From: Candidatus Poribacteria bacterium
GTDB taxonomy: Bacteria > Poribacteria > WGA-4E > WGA-3G
NCBI GenBank assembly: GCA_003635315.1
Contig: PYJD01000015.1
Span: 1 to 54,216, forward strand
DNA: 54,216 nucleotides
Direction: 5' to 3'
Shown: positions 26,089-35,203 of the stretch, one piece after another
How the letters are laid out: each line of letters begins with the position of its first letter
How positions within the stretch are numbered: the stretch's first letter is position 1
Made by a program: the position numbers and the translations under genes
Notes under the pieces: model-generated
Told to the model about the DNA's origin: nothing
What the model saw: the letters and a program-made list of their open reading frames with translations, nothing else
Database searches by the model: none

Positions 26089-27399
26089 GTGGTGAACGCA
26101 AACCCAAAAAATACAATAGTTGAAATCCTGCAGAATTCGGATCACAATGGAGAATCCGAGGAAATTATGCGTTCACTCCAACATAACTCGGAGATTCCTC
26201 TCGTATATAAAGCTATCATACATGCATTTTTGTTGGAAAGGAAAGGTAAAATTACTGATGCCGTACAGAAGTGGCAATCTATAGCAAATATATCTGAAGG
26301 ATTCGATAATGAACTTTCAGCAATCGCTTGGTTTTCCATAGGAACACTGCATATTAAAGAGAACCCAAAGAAAGCTTTGTCTGCTTATAACAAGGCAATT
26401 AGTCTCAAGCCGGATTATGTGGAGGCTTACTACAATCGTGGTTGTACAAAGTATGAAATAGAGAATTATAAGGAAGCAATTATTGACTTTGAGAAATGTA
26501 TCCAACTTCAACCGAATCACGTACAAACTTACTACAGACTGGGATCAGCCAAGATAAAGTTAGAACGCTATGAGGAAGCAATCAAAGATTTTGATATGAG
26601 TCTGCAACTTAAACCTGATGATGCTTATCTCACCTTATTACGTGGTTATGCAAAGTATGAACTAAAACGTTACGAGAATGCAATTGAAGATTTTGATAAG
26701 AGTCTGCAGCTTGAACCTGATGATGCTTTCACATACTTTTTACGTGGGTCAGCAAAGCATGAATTGGAACGTTATGAACAAGCTATTGCAGATTTTGATG
26801 AAGGGATCCGTATGGAACCAAACAATGCACAAGCTTACTTTGATAGAGGATTCTCAAAATATGAAATAAACCGTTATGAGTCTGCACTTTCAGATTTTAA
26901 TATCAGTATAAACCTAAAACCAGATGGAGTTAAAGGCTATTTCGGGAGAGGCTTTGTATACTATGGTTTAAAACAATATAATACTGCAATCGCTGATTTT
27001 GATGAATGTATTCGATTGAATCCCGAATATGCAGATGCCTATAATAATCGTGGACATCTGAAGAACAAACTTGGTCAATATAAATCTGCACTTATTGATT
27101 GTAATAGAGCAATCGAATTAGAGCCAGAACACGCTTGGGCATACACGAATCGGGCGTATGCACAAATGAAATTAGGGGAAACTGAGACAGCTCTGAGTGA
27201 TTGTAACCAAAGCATACGATTAAATCCAGATTTAGCAGAAGCCTATCAAACACGTGGAATGGTACAAATTACCTTAACGAAGATTGAGGATGGAATAAGA
27301 GATTTTCAAAAAGCATTGGAATTAGCAGAAAAAACAGATAACCAAGAACTAATAGATGAAGTAAAACAATCAATCCAAAAGCCTGAAAATATTGAGTAA
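26089..27399 (+). CDS. Tetratricopeptide repeat protein
   Basis: This 436-aa protein consists of about ten consecutive 34-residue TPR units from residue 75 onward, each with the pattern A-Y-x-x-R-G...K-x-x-L-x-x-Y-x-x-A-I-x-D-x-x-x-x-I-x-L-x-P. The N-terminal 70 residues are helical and less regular. It has no signal peptide. TPR arrays bind partner proteins; no enzymatic domain is present, so the partner is unknown. The start is GTG at 26089 or GTG at 26092, both behind AGAGG. It ends 19 bp before the convergent PhyH gene. Confidence 0.88.
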   Translation: MVNANPKNTIVEILQNSDHNGESEEIMRSLQHNSEIPLVYKAIIHAFLLERKGKITDAVQKWQSIANISEGFDNELSAIAWFSIGTLHIKENPKKALSAYNKAISLKPDYVEAYYNRGCTKYEIENYKEAIIDFEKCIQLQPNHVQTYYRLGSAKIKLERYEEAIKDFDMSLQLKPDDAYLTLLRGYAKYELKRYENAIEDFDKSLQLEPDDAFTYFLRGSAKHELERYEQAIADFDEGIRMEPNNAQAYFDRGFSKYEINRYESALSDFNISINLKPDGVKGYFGRGFVYYGLKQYNTAIADFDECIRLNPEYADAYNNRGHLKNKLGQYKSALIDCNRAIELEPEHAWAYTNRAYAQMKLGETETALSDCNQSIRLNPDLAEAYQTRGMVQITLTKIEDGIRDFQKALELAEKTDNQELIDEVKQSIQKPENIE

Positions 27400-27418
27400 G
27401 ACAAATATCCCAACCCAA

Positions 27419-28189
27419 CTACGAAATTACTGGTGGGGGTTCACCAACAGCGGATTTTCCATCCCTCAACACAGGTTCAGCATTACCCCATAGACGGCTT
27501 CCATCACTGGAAAGGAGTGGCTCAGCAGAATATTGTGCCAAGTATGCTCTCCGCATATTCTTTGTTGAATTTGTACCGCTACAGTGGAAGTTGACACTTG
27601 TAAAAGCGACTATACTACCAGCTGGAACAATAGCAGGAACACCTTTTTCCGGTCCAAAATATCCAATAAGATCGTTACTTTCTTCTTCTCGGATATGTTT
27701 CACCCAAGAACGGATACCTATGTGTGAGTATGGCAAGACATACACCGTTCCATTCTCTTCGGACATATCATCTAAAGCACACCAACATGTTAGATAAGGT
27801 TTATGATCGGGATAACCAACATAACCTGAATCTTGATGCCAACTAAACTTCATCCCTTCTTCAGCACCCTTAACGACATACTGTTCCCAAAAGAGATAGG
27901 CGTTATCACCTAATGTAGCACGACAGACTTCTGCCATTAAGTCACTAAATAAAAAATCACGGAGTTTAGGTTGTTGTCTAAAGCAATTTGAAACAAAATA
28001 ACGTTTGTTCCTGTGATTTAATCCTATGACTTCCTTATTTTCTTGCTCCATTCGAGCATCCATTTGACTGATGAAGGTACCACATTCCGCGCGTAATAGG
28101 TCTAAAAGTGAATCTGGAATTACACTTTCTAAAATAAAATAACCTTCGTCTTGATACTGCTGTTTCTGTTGATCAGTTATATTGATCAA
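27419..28189 (-). CDS. Phytanoyl-CoA dioxygenase family protein
   Basis: This 256-aa Fe(II)/2-oxoglutarate oxygenase has the metal triad H118-x-D120 (SWHQDSGY) and H202 (NFHCSGTN), and R213/R214 for 2-oxoglutarate (STKNMRRAY). DQQKQQYQDEGYFILESV is the usual N-terminal opening, and ALDDMSEENGTVYVLPYSH matches the conserved core. It is the last gene of an operon with a Tat-exported molybdoenzyme and MnSOD, 10 bp after the former. It is cytoplasmic, unlike its neighbours. The substrate is unknown. Confidence 0.88.
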   Translation of the reverse strand: MINITDQQKQQYQDEGYFILESVIPDSLLDLLRAECGTFISQMDARMEQENKEVIGLNHRNKRYFVSNCFRQQPKLRDFLFSDLMAEVCRATLGDNAYLFWEQYVVKGAEEGMKFSWHQDSGYVGYPDHKPYLTCWCALDDMSEENGTVYVLPYSHIGIRSWVKHIREEESNDLIGYFGPEKGVPAIVPAGSIVAFTSVNFHCSGTNSTKNMRRAYLAQYSAEPLLSSDGSRLWGNAEPVLRDGKSAVGEPPPVIS

Positions 28190-28199
28190 TTCAATACTC

Positions 28200-29333
28200 C
28201 TATTCTATTCTAATCTTTCGAGTAATTTGTCCATTACTTTCCCAGTAGGTTTCTTTGTCAGCAATATGTGCTGAATCCCCTTCAGGTTGGATATTTCCCT
28301 TAGTATCAATCGATCTGGATACGATAGTATGTACACCGGGAGAGGGATTATTCCAATTATAGTGCCAAACCTTCCAAGCATACTCGGCATCCTCAACAGT
28401 ATCAATTTCTGCGGTTTGCCAGGGACCACCATCAATACTAAGTTCAACAGTTTTTATAGGAGCTCCCCAAGCAGCCCCATAAATTCTGTATTCATCTCCG
28501 ATACGTGTCACCTTTGCAGGAATAGACTTTAATTGTGTTTTGCCAACTGATGTTTCCATCCAGACAGTCTCACCATTGGGACGGGTTTCCTTCCGTATAG
28601 TTACATAGTCCCGTGCCATGAACCTCCCCATAAAACGTCTATCCCGGATCTCTATCCTATTTAACCACTTCACACAGGCTATACCATACCAACCAGGAGC
28701 AATCAGCCTTAATGGAGCACCATGTTTATCAATTAATGGTTCACCATTCATTTCATAACAGAGAAGATGTGATTCTTGTAAAGCCTCTTCAACAGACATA
28801 CTTCGTGCAAAATTCTGTTTCATTGTGATGTCCCGTCGTTTTTCTTCACCAGAATCATATCCAAAAAAGATCACTTCAATTCCATTTTCTTTGATACCTG
28901 CCGTTTTAAGTATAGGTGCAAGAGGAGTTCCTCCCCATTTTGCATTCCCAATCGCTCCAGTAAATGTTGGAAACCCATGATTACCAGAACATTCTAATGT
29001 ATAGGTCACTTCTGTTTTTGGTAATGATTTAATTTCCTCAATAGTCCAAGTAATAGGATTATCTACCAATCCACTAATCTCTAAATTCCAATTAGAGAGT
29101 TCAGTCGGATCTATTTTGGGTACACCATAATGAGAGACATGAAAAAAGTCTTTATTTGGTGTTATGAATGTATCGAATTTGTGCCAATCTAATCCGCGGT
29201 TAGATTCTGGTTCATCTATGAATGGTATAAGTTCTTCCCCTTCTCGGTTTGGAAATGCATAGAGTGCCCAAGGACTTAACAATAAACCAGTAAGTGTTAA
29301 TCCTGATTTTTCTAAGAAATGTCTACGATCCAT
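28200..29333 (-). CDS. Tat-exported sulfite oxidase-family molybdoenzyme
   Basis: This 377-aa protein starts with a Tat signal (MDRRHFLEKSGLTLTGLLL). The molybdopterin-binding domain contains NKDFFHVSHYGVPKID and YTLECSGNHG, where C115 is the expected molybdenum ligand. PLRLIAPGWYGIACVKWLNRI and the C-terminal dimerisation domain (from about residue 260, with GAAWGAPIKTVELSIDGGPW) follow. The family oxidises sulfite or reduces related substrates using Mo-molybdopterin. No heme domain is present, so electrons must pass to a separate partner. It lies between sodA (9 bp upstream) and the PhyH gene (10 bp downstream). Confidence 0.9.
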   Translation of the reverse strand: MDRRHFLEKSGLTLTGLLLSPWALYAFPNREGEELIPFIDEPESNRGLDWHKFDTFITPNKDFFHVSHYGVPKIDPTELSNWNLEISGLVDNPITWTIEEIKSLPKTEVTYTLECSGNHGFPTFTGAIGNAKWGGTPLAPILKTAGIKENGIEVIFFGYDSGEEKRRDITMKQNFARSMSVEEALQESHLLCYEMNGEPLIDKHGAPLRLIAPGWYGIACVKWLNRIEIRDRRFMGRFMARDYVTIRKETRPNGETVWMETSVGKTQLKSIPAKVTRIGDEYRIYGAAWGAPIKTVELSIDGGPWQTAEIDTVEDAEYAWKVWHYNWNNPSPGVHTIVSRSIDTKGNIQPEGDSAHIADKETYWESNGQITRKIRIE

Positions 29334-29342
29334 AGGTGTACT

Positions 29343-30089
29343 CTATCCTTTCATCGCATCGATATAATTGAGATTAACCTGTTTCCAATTCACAACATTA
29401 GTCCAGGCATCAATATAATCTGCACGTTTGTTCTGATATTTTAGATAATATGCATGTTCCCAGACATCAAGACCGAGAATTGGCGTGTGCCCATCCATCA
29501 AAGGACTGTCTTGATTCTTTGTAGAGTATATCTGAAGCTTCTTCTTATCATCAACTACAAGCCATGCCCATCCTGAACCGAAATGTGTTTTTGCAGTTGT
29601 GAGAAATTTCCCTTTAGCAGCATCAACAGATCCAAATGTAGATTTCATCGCTTCCGCTACTTTCCCATTTAACTCCCTACCTCCTTTAATCATAGTTGTC
29701 CAGAAGAGTGTATGGTTGGCATGTCCACCACCACTATTGATAACTGCTTGACGGATAGTCTTCGGCACTTTATCAATATTTCGAAGTAAGTCTTCCACTG
29801 ACTGGTTTGACAAATCATGATAATCACCTATTGCAGCATTGAGTTTATTGACATAACCCTGGTGATGTTTTCCGTGATGAATTTCCATAGTACGTTTGTC
29901 AATATATGGTTCAAGCGCATCATGTTTATATCTTAGATTTGGTAATTCATAGCCATGAGAATGGTCATGGTCATCGGTTTCGTGTTCTGATTTTTGATGA
30001 CTATCGGCATAAAGACGTAATGGACTTGAAGTAAGAACAATCCCTGCTATAGCAGTACTACCGTTTATAATAAAATTTCGTCGGTTCAT
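29343..30089 (-). CDS. sodA: Tat-exported manganese superoxide dismutase
   Basis: This 248-aa enzyme converts superoxide to H2O2 and O2. The metal ligands are H71 (EIHHGKHHQ), H126 (ANHTLFW), D208 and H212 (LDVWEHAYY). The glycine-rich GGGHANH and Q193 in KNQDSPL favour Mn over Fe. The N-terminus has a twin-arginine signal ([11 protein letters not shown]), so the enzyme is exported folded. A His/Asp-rich linker ([17 protein letters not shown], 30-46) before the catalytic domain could collect metal. It is the first gene of the operon, with a strong promoter close upstream. Confidence 0.93.
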   Translation of the reverse strand: MNRRNFIINGSTAIAGIVLTSSPLRLYADSHQKSEHETDDHDHSHGYELPNLRYKHDALEPYIDKRTMEIHHGKHHQGYVNKLNAAIGDYHDLSNQSVEDLLRNIDKVPKTIRQAVINSGGGHANHTLFWTTMIKGGRELNGKVAEAMKSTFGSVDAAKGKFLTTAKTHFGSGWAWLVVDDKKKLQIYSTKNQDSPLMDGHTPILGLDVWEHAYYLKYQNKRADYIDAWTNVVNWKQVNLNYIDAMKG

Positions 30090-30120
30090 AGGTTAGCCTC
30101 GCGAGTATGGTTTGATATAA

Positions 30121-30150
30121 ATCTTAACAAAAGAAATGAATGTATGTCAA
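30121..30150 (-). promoter_or_regulatory. Sigma-70-type promoter of the sodA operon
   Basis: On the minus strand a perfect TTGACA (30145-30150) and TAAGAT (30121-30126) are separated by 18 bp. Transcription would begin about 25 nt before the sodA ATG. Confidence 0.65.
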
Positions 30151-30245
30151 GAAGGATTTGATAAAACCGTTGATTTATGTAAAAATATATGAAATAGGGA
30201 AATACCGGTATAACATTAGTAAATAGAATATGGAGAATATTGAAT

Positions 30246-31247
30246 ATGTCAAATGAACTTTCAAGATTAAAAGAAGTGTGTCTTAGGAAAATTTGGGAGA
30301 CTGAACCACAACATTTCACACCTTGGTTGGCACAAGAAGAAAATCTATCGTTATTAAGCGAAACTCTTGGAATGGAATTAGAACTTGAAGGCCAGGAGAT
30401 TCGTGTTGGGGATTATCGAGCAGATCTACTGTGTATTAATGAGGATAATTCTCGTGTCTTAATTGAGAATCAATTAGAGGATACAGACCATCGTCACCTT
30501 GGCCAAGTAATCACATACTTTGCTGGATTGGATGTTAATACAATTATTTGGATAGCAAAGAAGTTTAAGGATGAACATAGAGCTGCCATTGATAAATTAA
30601 ATGAGATAACAGAGGAAAGTTATAGGTATTTCGGAATCGAAATAAAGGTCTGGCAAATTGGAGATTCTCTCAAGGCACCACAATTCGACGTTGTTTGTAG
30701 TCCAAATAATTGGAGTAGAAATGTGATTAGAGACTCTAAACAAGAGATAGCTAAAAACTTATCAGATACACAAAAACTTCAAGAACAGTTTTGGACTGAG
30801 TTTAAAAACTATCTAACTATAGTTGGAAGTGAATTAAAAATGCCACAACCACGACCACAAGCTAGAATCGTATTTAGTATTGGAAAAGCTGATATCAGTA
30901 TTTATTCTATTATTAATATTAGAGAGCGTAAACTTCGTATTCAACTTACTCTTTTGGGTAAAAATAGTAACCTGTACTTCCATCTATTAATGAAAGATAA
31001 GAATGAAATTGACGATGAAATAGGTGAAAATCTTGAATGGTCAGAACGTCCAGGTAATAAAGAATGTCAAGTATATTTAGTCAAATATAATACAGATATC
31101 ACGAATAAAGAAAGTTGGGAACAAACACATAGTTGGCTCCATCAAAAATTAGAGCTCTTTTATACTGTCTTTCATCATAGAATAATAGAATTGGATGCAA
31201 CAGATTGGAATTCTGAAGATTATGGGGAGGAGGAAAATCATAGTTAA
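30246..31247 (+). CDS. DUF4268-type PD-(D/E)XK-like protein
   Basis: This 333-aa protein matches the DUF4268 group. Its N-terminal half is a PD-(D/E)XK-like fold: VGDYRADLLC with D60, VLIENQLEDTDHRHLGQV with E74-x-Q76 and Q87, then ITYFAGLDVNTIIWIAKKF and EHRAAIDKLNE. Gln replaces the usual catalytic Lys, so cleavage activity is uncertain. The C-terminal half (about 170-325) is a DUF4268 domain. ATG at 30246 has GGAGA about 9 nt upstream and is preferred over TTG at 30240. The patatin gene overlaps its 3' end by 26 bp, and the two are probably coupled. A nucleic-acid-sensing or nuclease role in defence is inference. Confidence 0.8.
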   Translation: MSNELSRLKEVCLRKIWETEPQHFTPWLAQEENLSLLSETLGMELELEGQEIRVGDYRADLLCINEDNSRVLIENQLEDTDHRHLGQVITYFAGLDVNTIIWIAKKFKDEHRAAIDKLNEITEESYRYFGIEIKVWQIGDSLKAPQFDVVCSPNNWSRNVIRDSKQEIAKNLSDTQKLQEQFWTEFKNYLTIVGSELKMPQPRPQARIVFSIGKADISIYSIINIRERKLRIQLTLLGKNSNLYFHLLMKDKNEIDDEIGENLEWSERPGNKECQVYLVKYNTDITNKESWEQTHSWLHQKLELFYTVFHHRIIELDATDWNSEDYGEEENHS

Positions 31248-32148
31248 TTTAGAAAATTTTAACATCCTTGCATTGGATGGTGGTGGAACACGTGGAATAT
31301 ACACCGCACAACTCCTCACTAAAATAGAGCGAGAAATAGGTATACCAATTCGAGATTGTTTTGACCTAATTGTAGGGACAAGTACAGGGGCAATTGTTGC
31401 TGGGGCTGCTGTCTCAAAGATTTCTATGGAAGAGATTGTTCAGTTATTTGATCAAGAAGCACCAGAGATATTTAAGCAAAAATGGTATCGAAATCAACTA
31501 TTATTCAGTAAATATTCACAAGATACTCTGGCTGAAGTAATTGCAAGACACATACCACCCATACGCTTATCGGGTGTGGAAACACCTGTATTATTAACAT
31601 GCTCTGAAATAACGACCAGTGATTTACATGTCTTTAGGTCATATAAAACAAATCAAGCTAATAGTAAAAATCAGAGTTCGGATATATCTCTAAGGGATGC
31701 AGTCGTTGCGTCTTGTGCTGCCCCAACTTTCTTTTCTCCTAAGAAAATAGAAGAACTTTACTTGGCTGATGGTGGTTTGTGGGCAAATAACCCTTCATTG
31801 GCTGCGCTTGCTGAAGCAAAAACACATTTTGGTAAAACACCACGAGAAATTAGAATTTTGTCTATTGGTACTGGACATTCTGTGTCAATGTATAAGGAGA
31901 GAAGGGGTTGGGGTTTCTTATCAGGATGGGGTGGTACAAAGTTAATCTCTTATGTAATGGCATTACAATCACAGACTTCAGCATTTTTAACGCAACAACT
32001 ATTGGAAGAGAATTACATGAGAATAAATCCTGTGATAGATTTTTGGGATATAGATACGATCAAACATTTAGACCAATTGAAACGACAAGCAGAAATAGAC
32101 TTTACTGAGTATATATCAGAAATTCAGGACTTTATTCAAAGACGATAA
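31222..32148 (+). CDS. Patatin-like phospholipase
   Basis: This 308-aa patatin-family acyl hydrolase has the oxyanion loop DGGGTRG (19-25), nucleophile S54 in GTSTG and the catalytic D183 in ADGG. FNILALDGGGTRGIYTAQLL and CFDLIVGTSTGAIVA closely resemble patatin effectors of CBASS-type antiphage systems, which degrade membrane phospholipids once activated. No cyclic-nucleotide synthase lies in the window. The ATG at 31222 lies inside the end of the DUF4268 gene. A GGAGGAGG sequence lies inside this start, so initiation a few codons further on at a rare codon is possible. ATG at 31195 is also open. Confidence 0.88.
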   Translation: MGRRKIIVNLENFNILALDGGGTRGIYTAQLLTKIEREIGIPIRDCFDLIVGTSTGAIVAGAAVSKISMEEIVQLFDQEAPEIFKQKWYRNQLLFSKYSQDTLAEVIARHIPPIRLSGVETPVLLTCSEITTSDLHVFRSYKTNQANSKNQSSDISLRDAVVASCAAPTFFSPKKIEELYLADGGLWANNPSLAALAEAKTHFGKTPREIRILSIGTGHSVSMYKERRGWGFLSGWGGTKLISYVMALQSQTSAFLTQQLLEENYMRINPVIDFWDIDTIKHLDQLKRQAEIDFTEYISEIQDFIQRR

Positions 32149-32174
32149 TGTAGTGCTTTAGAAATTAATGGAAT

Positions 32175-33257
32175 TCATTCGTTGAGAAATCTTAAGAATT
32201 CATCACTAAACTCAGTAGGACAGTCATCAAAGAAAAAATGTCCTGATATACCCGATGGGTTATGACATCTGATACTGACAAACTTTGCATTTGGAATAAT
32301 ATTACCGTATTCTTGACTGCCTTTAAGAGACAACAGGTCATCTTTTCCATGTATAATTAGCGTTGGGGCAATTATCTGTTTTACAGCAGAACGAAACCTG
32401 GGTAATCTACCTGTACTAAAGTAGACTGCAAATGTACTCCATCCACCTGGAACTGGATGAGATTCAATGTCTACATCTTTATAACCCATCCCTTTTAATA
32501 GATACTTGCCAATTCTCTTTTGTAAATCTACAAGATCGTCATCGGTTTTACTGAAGATACTTCCAAAATTGAAATACTCTTTGACTAAAACATCATAATC
32601 TGATAAATCCTCCTCAGGTAGTTCTTTACGTATGTTTGCAAAAAAATCATCACCGTCTTTGGGTGGAGATAACATGGCAGCCGGTGCAACGAGAAGAAGT
32701 TTTTCAACATTTTCAGGGAATTCTGCTGCATAGAGTGCAGCAATAAATCCACCGAAGGAATGACCAACTAAGAGTAATTTCTCTTCATTCAGTATCCGTC
32801 TGATACGTTCTATGTCTGCTATCTGAGCACCGATACCAAGAGTTTGTTCCAATACCGTAACATTTTTTGGGTAGTTCTTTGACTCAAAACTTTGGATGGG
32901 TCTGGTAGATTTACCTGCACCACGTTGATGATAGTAGTAGAATTTGTAGCTTTCCTCTAATGATCTGAGACCATCCCAAGGTTTTGCATAAGGTATTCCA
33001 GGTCCACCATGGACTATTATAACCGGTCTACCTTTACCATAGGCGTCATAGTGTAATGAAATGTCTGGTTCAACTTGCCATCTATTCGGATCCATCTGTT
33101 CAGGAGGAGTTAGAGAACTTCTAAGATTTTCAGCACTACTAACTGAACCAAAGGTATATATTGGTTGTCCCATTTGCCAGAACATGTAAACCACACCAAT
33201 ACCAATAATTAGAATAACTATCGCGACTCCAATGAGTATATATTTAAATCTTTTCAT
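32175..33257 (-). CDS. Membrane-anchored alpha/beta hydrolase
   Basis: This 360-aa protein has one N-terminal membrane segment (residues 5-27), then an alpha/beta-hydrolase domain: oxyanion loop HGGPG (83-87), YHQRGAGKS (109-117), nucleophile S167 in GHSFGG, an acidic residue in IIHGKDDLL and a His in SGHFFFDD. The HGGPG and QRGAGKS motifs match proline iminopeptidase-type hydrolases (peptidase S33), so an aminopeptidase or ester hydrolase on the outer face of the membrane is likely. It converges with the patatin gene with a gap of 26 bp. It is separated from dapA by a terminator. Confidence 0.85.
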   Translation of the reverse strand: MKRFKYILIGVAIVILIIGIGVVYMFWQMGQPIYTFGSVSSAENLRSSLTPPEQMDPNRWQVEPDISLHYDAYGKGRPVIIVHGGPGIPYAKPWDGLRSLEESYKFYYYHQRGAGKSTRPIQSFESKNYPKNVTVLEQTLGIGAQIADIERIRRILNEEKLLLVGHSFGGFIAALYAAEFPENVEKLLLVAPAAMLSPPKDGDDFFANIRKELPEEDLSDYDVLVKEYFNFGSIFSKTDDDLVDLQKRIGKYLLKGMGYKDVDIESHPVPGGWSTFAVYFSTGRLPRFRSAVKQIIAPTLIIHGKDDLLSLKGSQEYGNIIPNAKFVSIRCHNPSGISGHFFFDDCPTEFSDEFLRFLNE

Positions 33258-33329
33258 TTTACCTATTTCGTAAAGAATCTACTCTCTGAGGGATGTATTA
33301 TTCAGAAAGAAGTAGAAAACTAAAATAAG

Positions 33330-33352
33330 AATGCCCGATTTCATCGGGCATT
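33330..33352 (-). terminator. Terminator after dapA
   Basis: A 10-bp stem (ATGCCCGAT with its complement, plus one flanking A-T pair) with a 3-nt loop is T-rich downstream on both strands. It most likely ends the dus-dapF-dapA transcript. Confidence 0.8.
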
Positions 33353-33383
33353 GTTTTTATCTATTTCAATTAATTTGTTATAT

Positions 33384-34259
33384 TTAAACTAAACCTGATT
33401 CTCTTAATGTAGTTCTAAGTGATTCAAGATTTGAATCTGACATTGGGGCAAGCGGTAGTCTTAACTGACCATTTAGTTTGCCTATCAACATCAATGCAGT
33501 TTTTGCGGGTATTGGATTTGTTTCAATAAACAGATTTACTGCTAATGGCAATGTCTTATAGTGTAGTTTCCGTGCAAGTTCCAAATTTCCCGCATGGAAG
33601 GCATTACACATGTCTGCAATATCTGATGGATTGACATTTGCAACCACAGAAATCACGCCTTTACCACCAACTGCCAGAATCGGTAATGTGTTGACATCAT
33701 CCCCAGAGAGTACTACAAAGTCTTCTGGACATAGGTTGACAACTTCACTTGCTCGTTTTAGTTCTCCAGTTGCTTCCTTCAATGCTACTATATTATGATG
33801 CTGTGCTAAGCGTGCAATTGTAGGAGATAGTATGTCCGTACCACACCGACCCGGCACATTATATACTACGATGGGTATATCAACAGAATCGGCTATCTTC
33901 ATATAATGTGCGTATAGACCCTCTTGTGTAGGTTTGTTATAGTATGGCGTAACAATTAGTGCAGCATCTGCTCCAGCAGATTTGGCATGTTTAGTAGCGC
34001 GCAACGTTCGTGTTGTTGAATTTGATCCTGTACCAGCAATTACCGGCAGTTGCCCATTCACCGTTTCAACAGTAATTTCCACTACACGGTCATGTTCTTC
34101 CTCTGAAAGCGCGGGGGATTCTCCTGTTGTTCCACACGGAACGATGCCGTGTGTGCCGCCTTCAATCTGAAACTGAATCAGTTCCTTGAGTTTCGCTTCA
34201 TCTAACGATTCATCGTCCTTAAATGGTGTTACGAGTGCAACATAAGAACCCTCAAACAT
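33384..34259 (-). CDS. dapA: 4-hydroxy-tetrahydrodipicolinate synthase
   Basis: This 291-aa enzyme condenses pyruvate and aspartate semialdehyde in the diaminopimelate/lysine pathway. The Schiff-base lysine is K161 (NIVALKEATGEL) and the catalytic tyrosine is Y133 (VVYNVPGR). CGTTGESPALSEEEH (42-56) and GTGSNSTTRTL are conserved binding loops. The length is standard. It follows dapF by 46 bp on the same strand, so two steps of one pathway are joined in an operon that ends at the hairpin at 33330. Confidence 0.95.
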   Translation of the reverse strand: MFEGSYVALVTPFKDDESLDEAKLKELIQFQIEGGTHGIVPCGTTGESPALSEEEHDRVVEITVETVNGQLPVIAGTGSNSTTRTLRATKHAKSAGADAALIVTPYYNKPTQEGLYAHYMKIADSVDIPIVVYNVPGRCGTDILSPTIARLAQHHNIVALKEATGELKRASEVVNLCPEDFVVLSGDDVNTLPILAVGGKGVISVVANVNPSDIADMCNAFHAGNLELARKLHYKTLPLAVNLFIETNPIPAKTALMLIGKLNGQLRLPLAPMSDSNLESLRTTLRESGLV

Positions 34260-34305
34260 TTAAATACTCCTTAGTTACTTTAGCACAGAGAATTGTGCTG
34301 CCAAT

Positions 34306-35139
34306 CTAATAATCCCATGCATCAGATGTCAGTTCACCAACAAAAATGACCCGTGCATCACCCTCAAGATAGACATTCTTCGGTTGGTTATCTTCAAGAT
34401 CAAAATGGATTTTCAGTATAATTCCACTGGCAGTTTTTACGGATACGGGTGATTCAACTTTGCCTAATGTTGCTGAAATGACAGCGGAAGCTATCGAACC
34501 AGTTCCACAGGCTAACGTTTCATCTTCAACACCCCGTTCATACGTCCGAATATCTATCTGTTGTGTAGAATGGATACGTATAAAATTTGCATTTGTTCCA
34601 GCAGGTTTATAATCCTCATGATACCGAGTTTGTTGTCCAAGGTCAAATACATCAGTACTCTCCAGATCCTCTACAAAAAAGACAACATGTGGAACGCCAC
34701 TATTAGCAAACCCAACAGTATGAATACCATCTTTTAAACGGAGTGGAACATTAATCCGAATGTCTTCTGGATCACTCATACCTACCTTAACGTTGTCATC
34801 GACTATTTCAGATTCATAAATACCTGCGTTTGTAAGAAAACGCATCTTTTCAGAGACAATACCATTCAAAAACGCGAATTTTGAGATACATCTTGCACCA
34901 TTTCCACACGTTTCAACTTCACCACCATCCGCATTGAAATATCGCATTCTAAAATCTACGTCATCTGCTGGTTCTACAAGCAGAATTCCATCTGCTCCAA
35001 CCGACATTCGACGTTGACAGACTTGTGTGACAAAATTTTTAAATGTGGCATCATTACAATCAAGCGTCTGATTTAGATTATTGATAATGACAAAGTCGTT
35101 CCCTGCACCACTGAGTTTCATAAATGGTATTTTGTTCAT
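34306..35139 (-). CDS. dapF: Diaminopimelate epimerase
   Basis: This 277-aa enzyme interconverts LL- and meso-diaminopimelate, needed for lysine and peptidoglycan. The two active-site cysteines are C78 (ETCGNGARC) and C211 (LACGTGSIAS). KLSGAGNDFVIINN at the N-terminus is the usual signature. It is in an operon downstream of the dihydrouridine synthase (64 bp) and upstream of dapA (46 bp). Confidence 0.95.
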   Translation of the reverse strand: MNKIPFMKLSGAGNDFVIINNLNQTLDCNDATFKNFVTQVCQRRMSVGADGILLVEPADDVDFRMRYFNADGGEVETCGNGARCISKFAFLNGIVSEKMRFLTNAGIYESEIVDDNVKVGMSDPEDIRINVPLRLKDGIHTVGFANSGVPHVVFFVEDLESTDVFDLGQQTRYHEDYKPAGTNANFIRIHSTQQIDIRTYERGVEDETLACGTGSIASAVISATLGKVESPVSVKTASGIILKIHFDLEDNQPKNVYLEGDARVIFVGELTSDAWDY

Positions 35140-35203
35140 TCCTGTACCTCGCTAATCTGTGTAAAACTTATGATAAAAGTATATTTCTCTTATGTCAAGG
35201 AAT

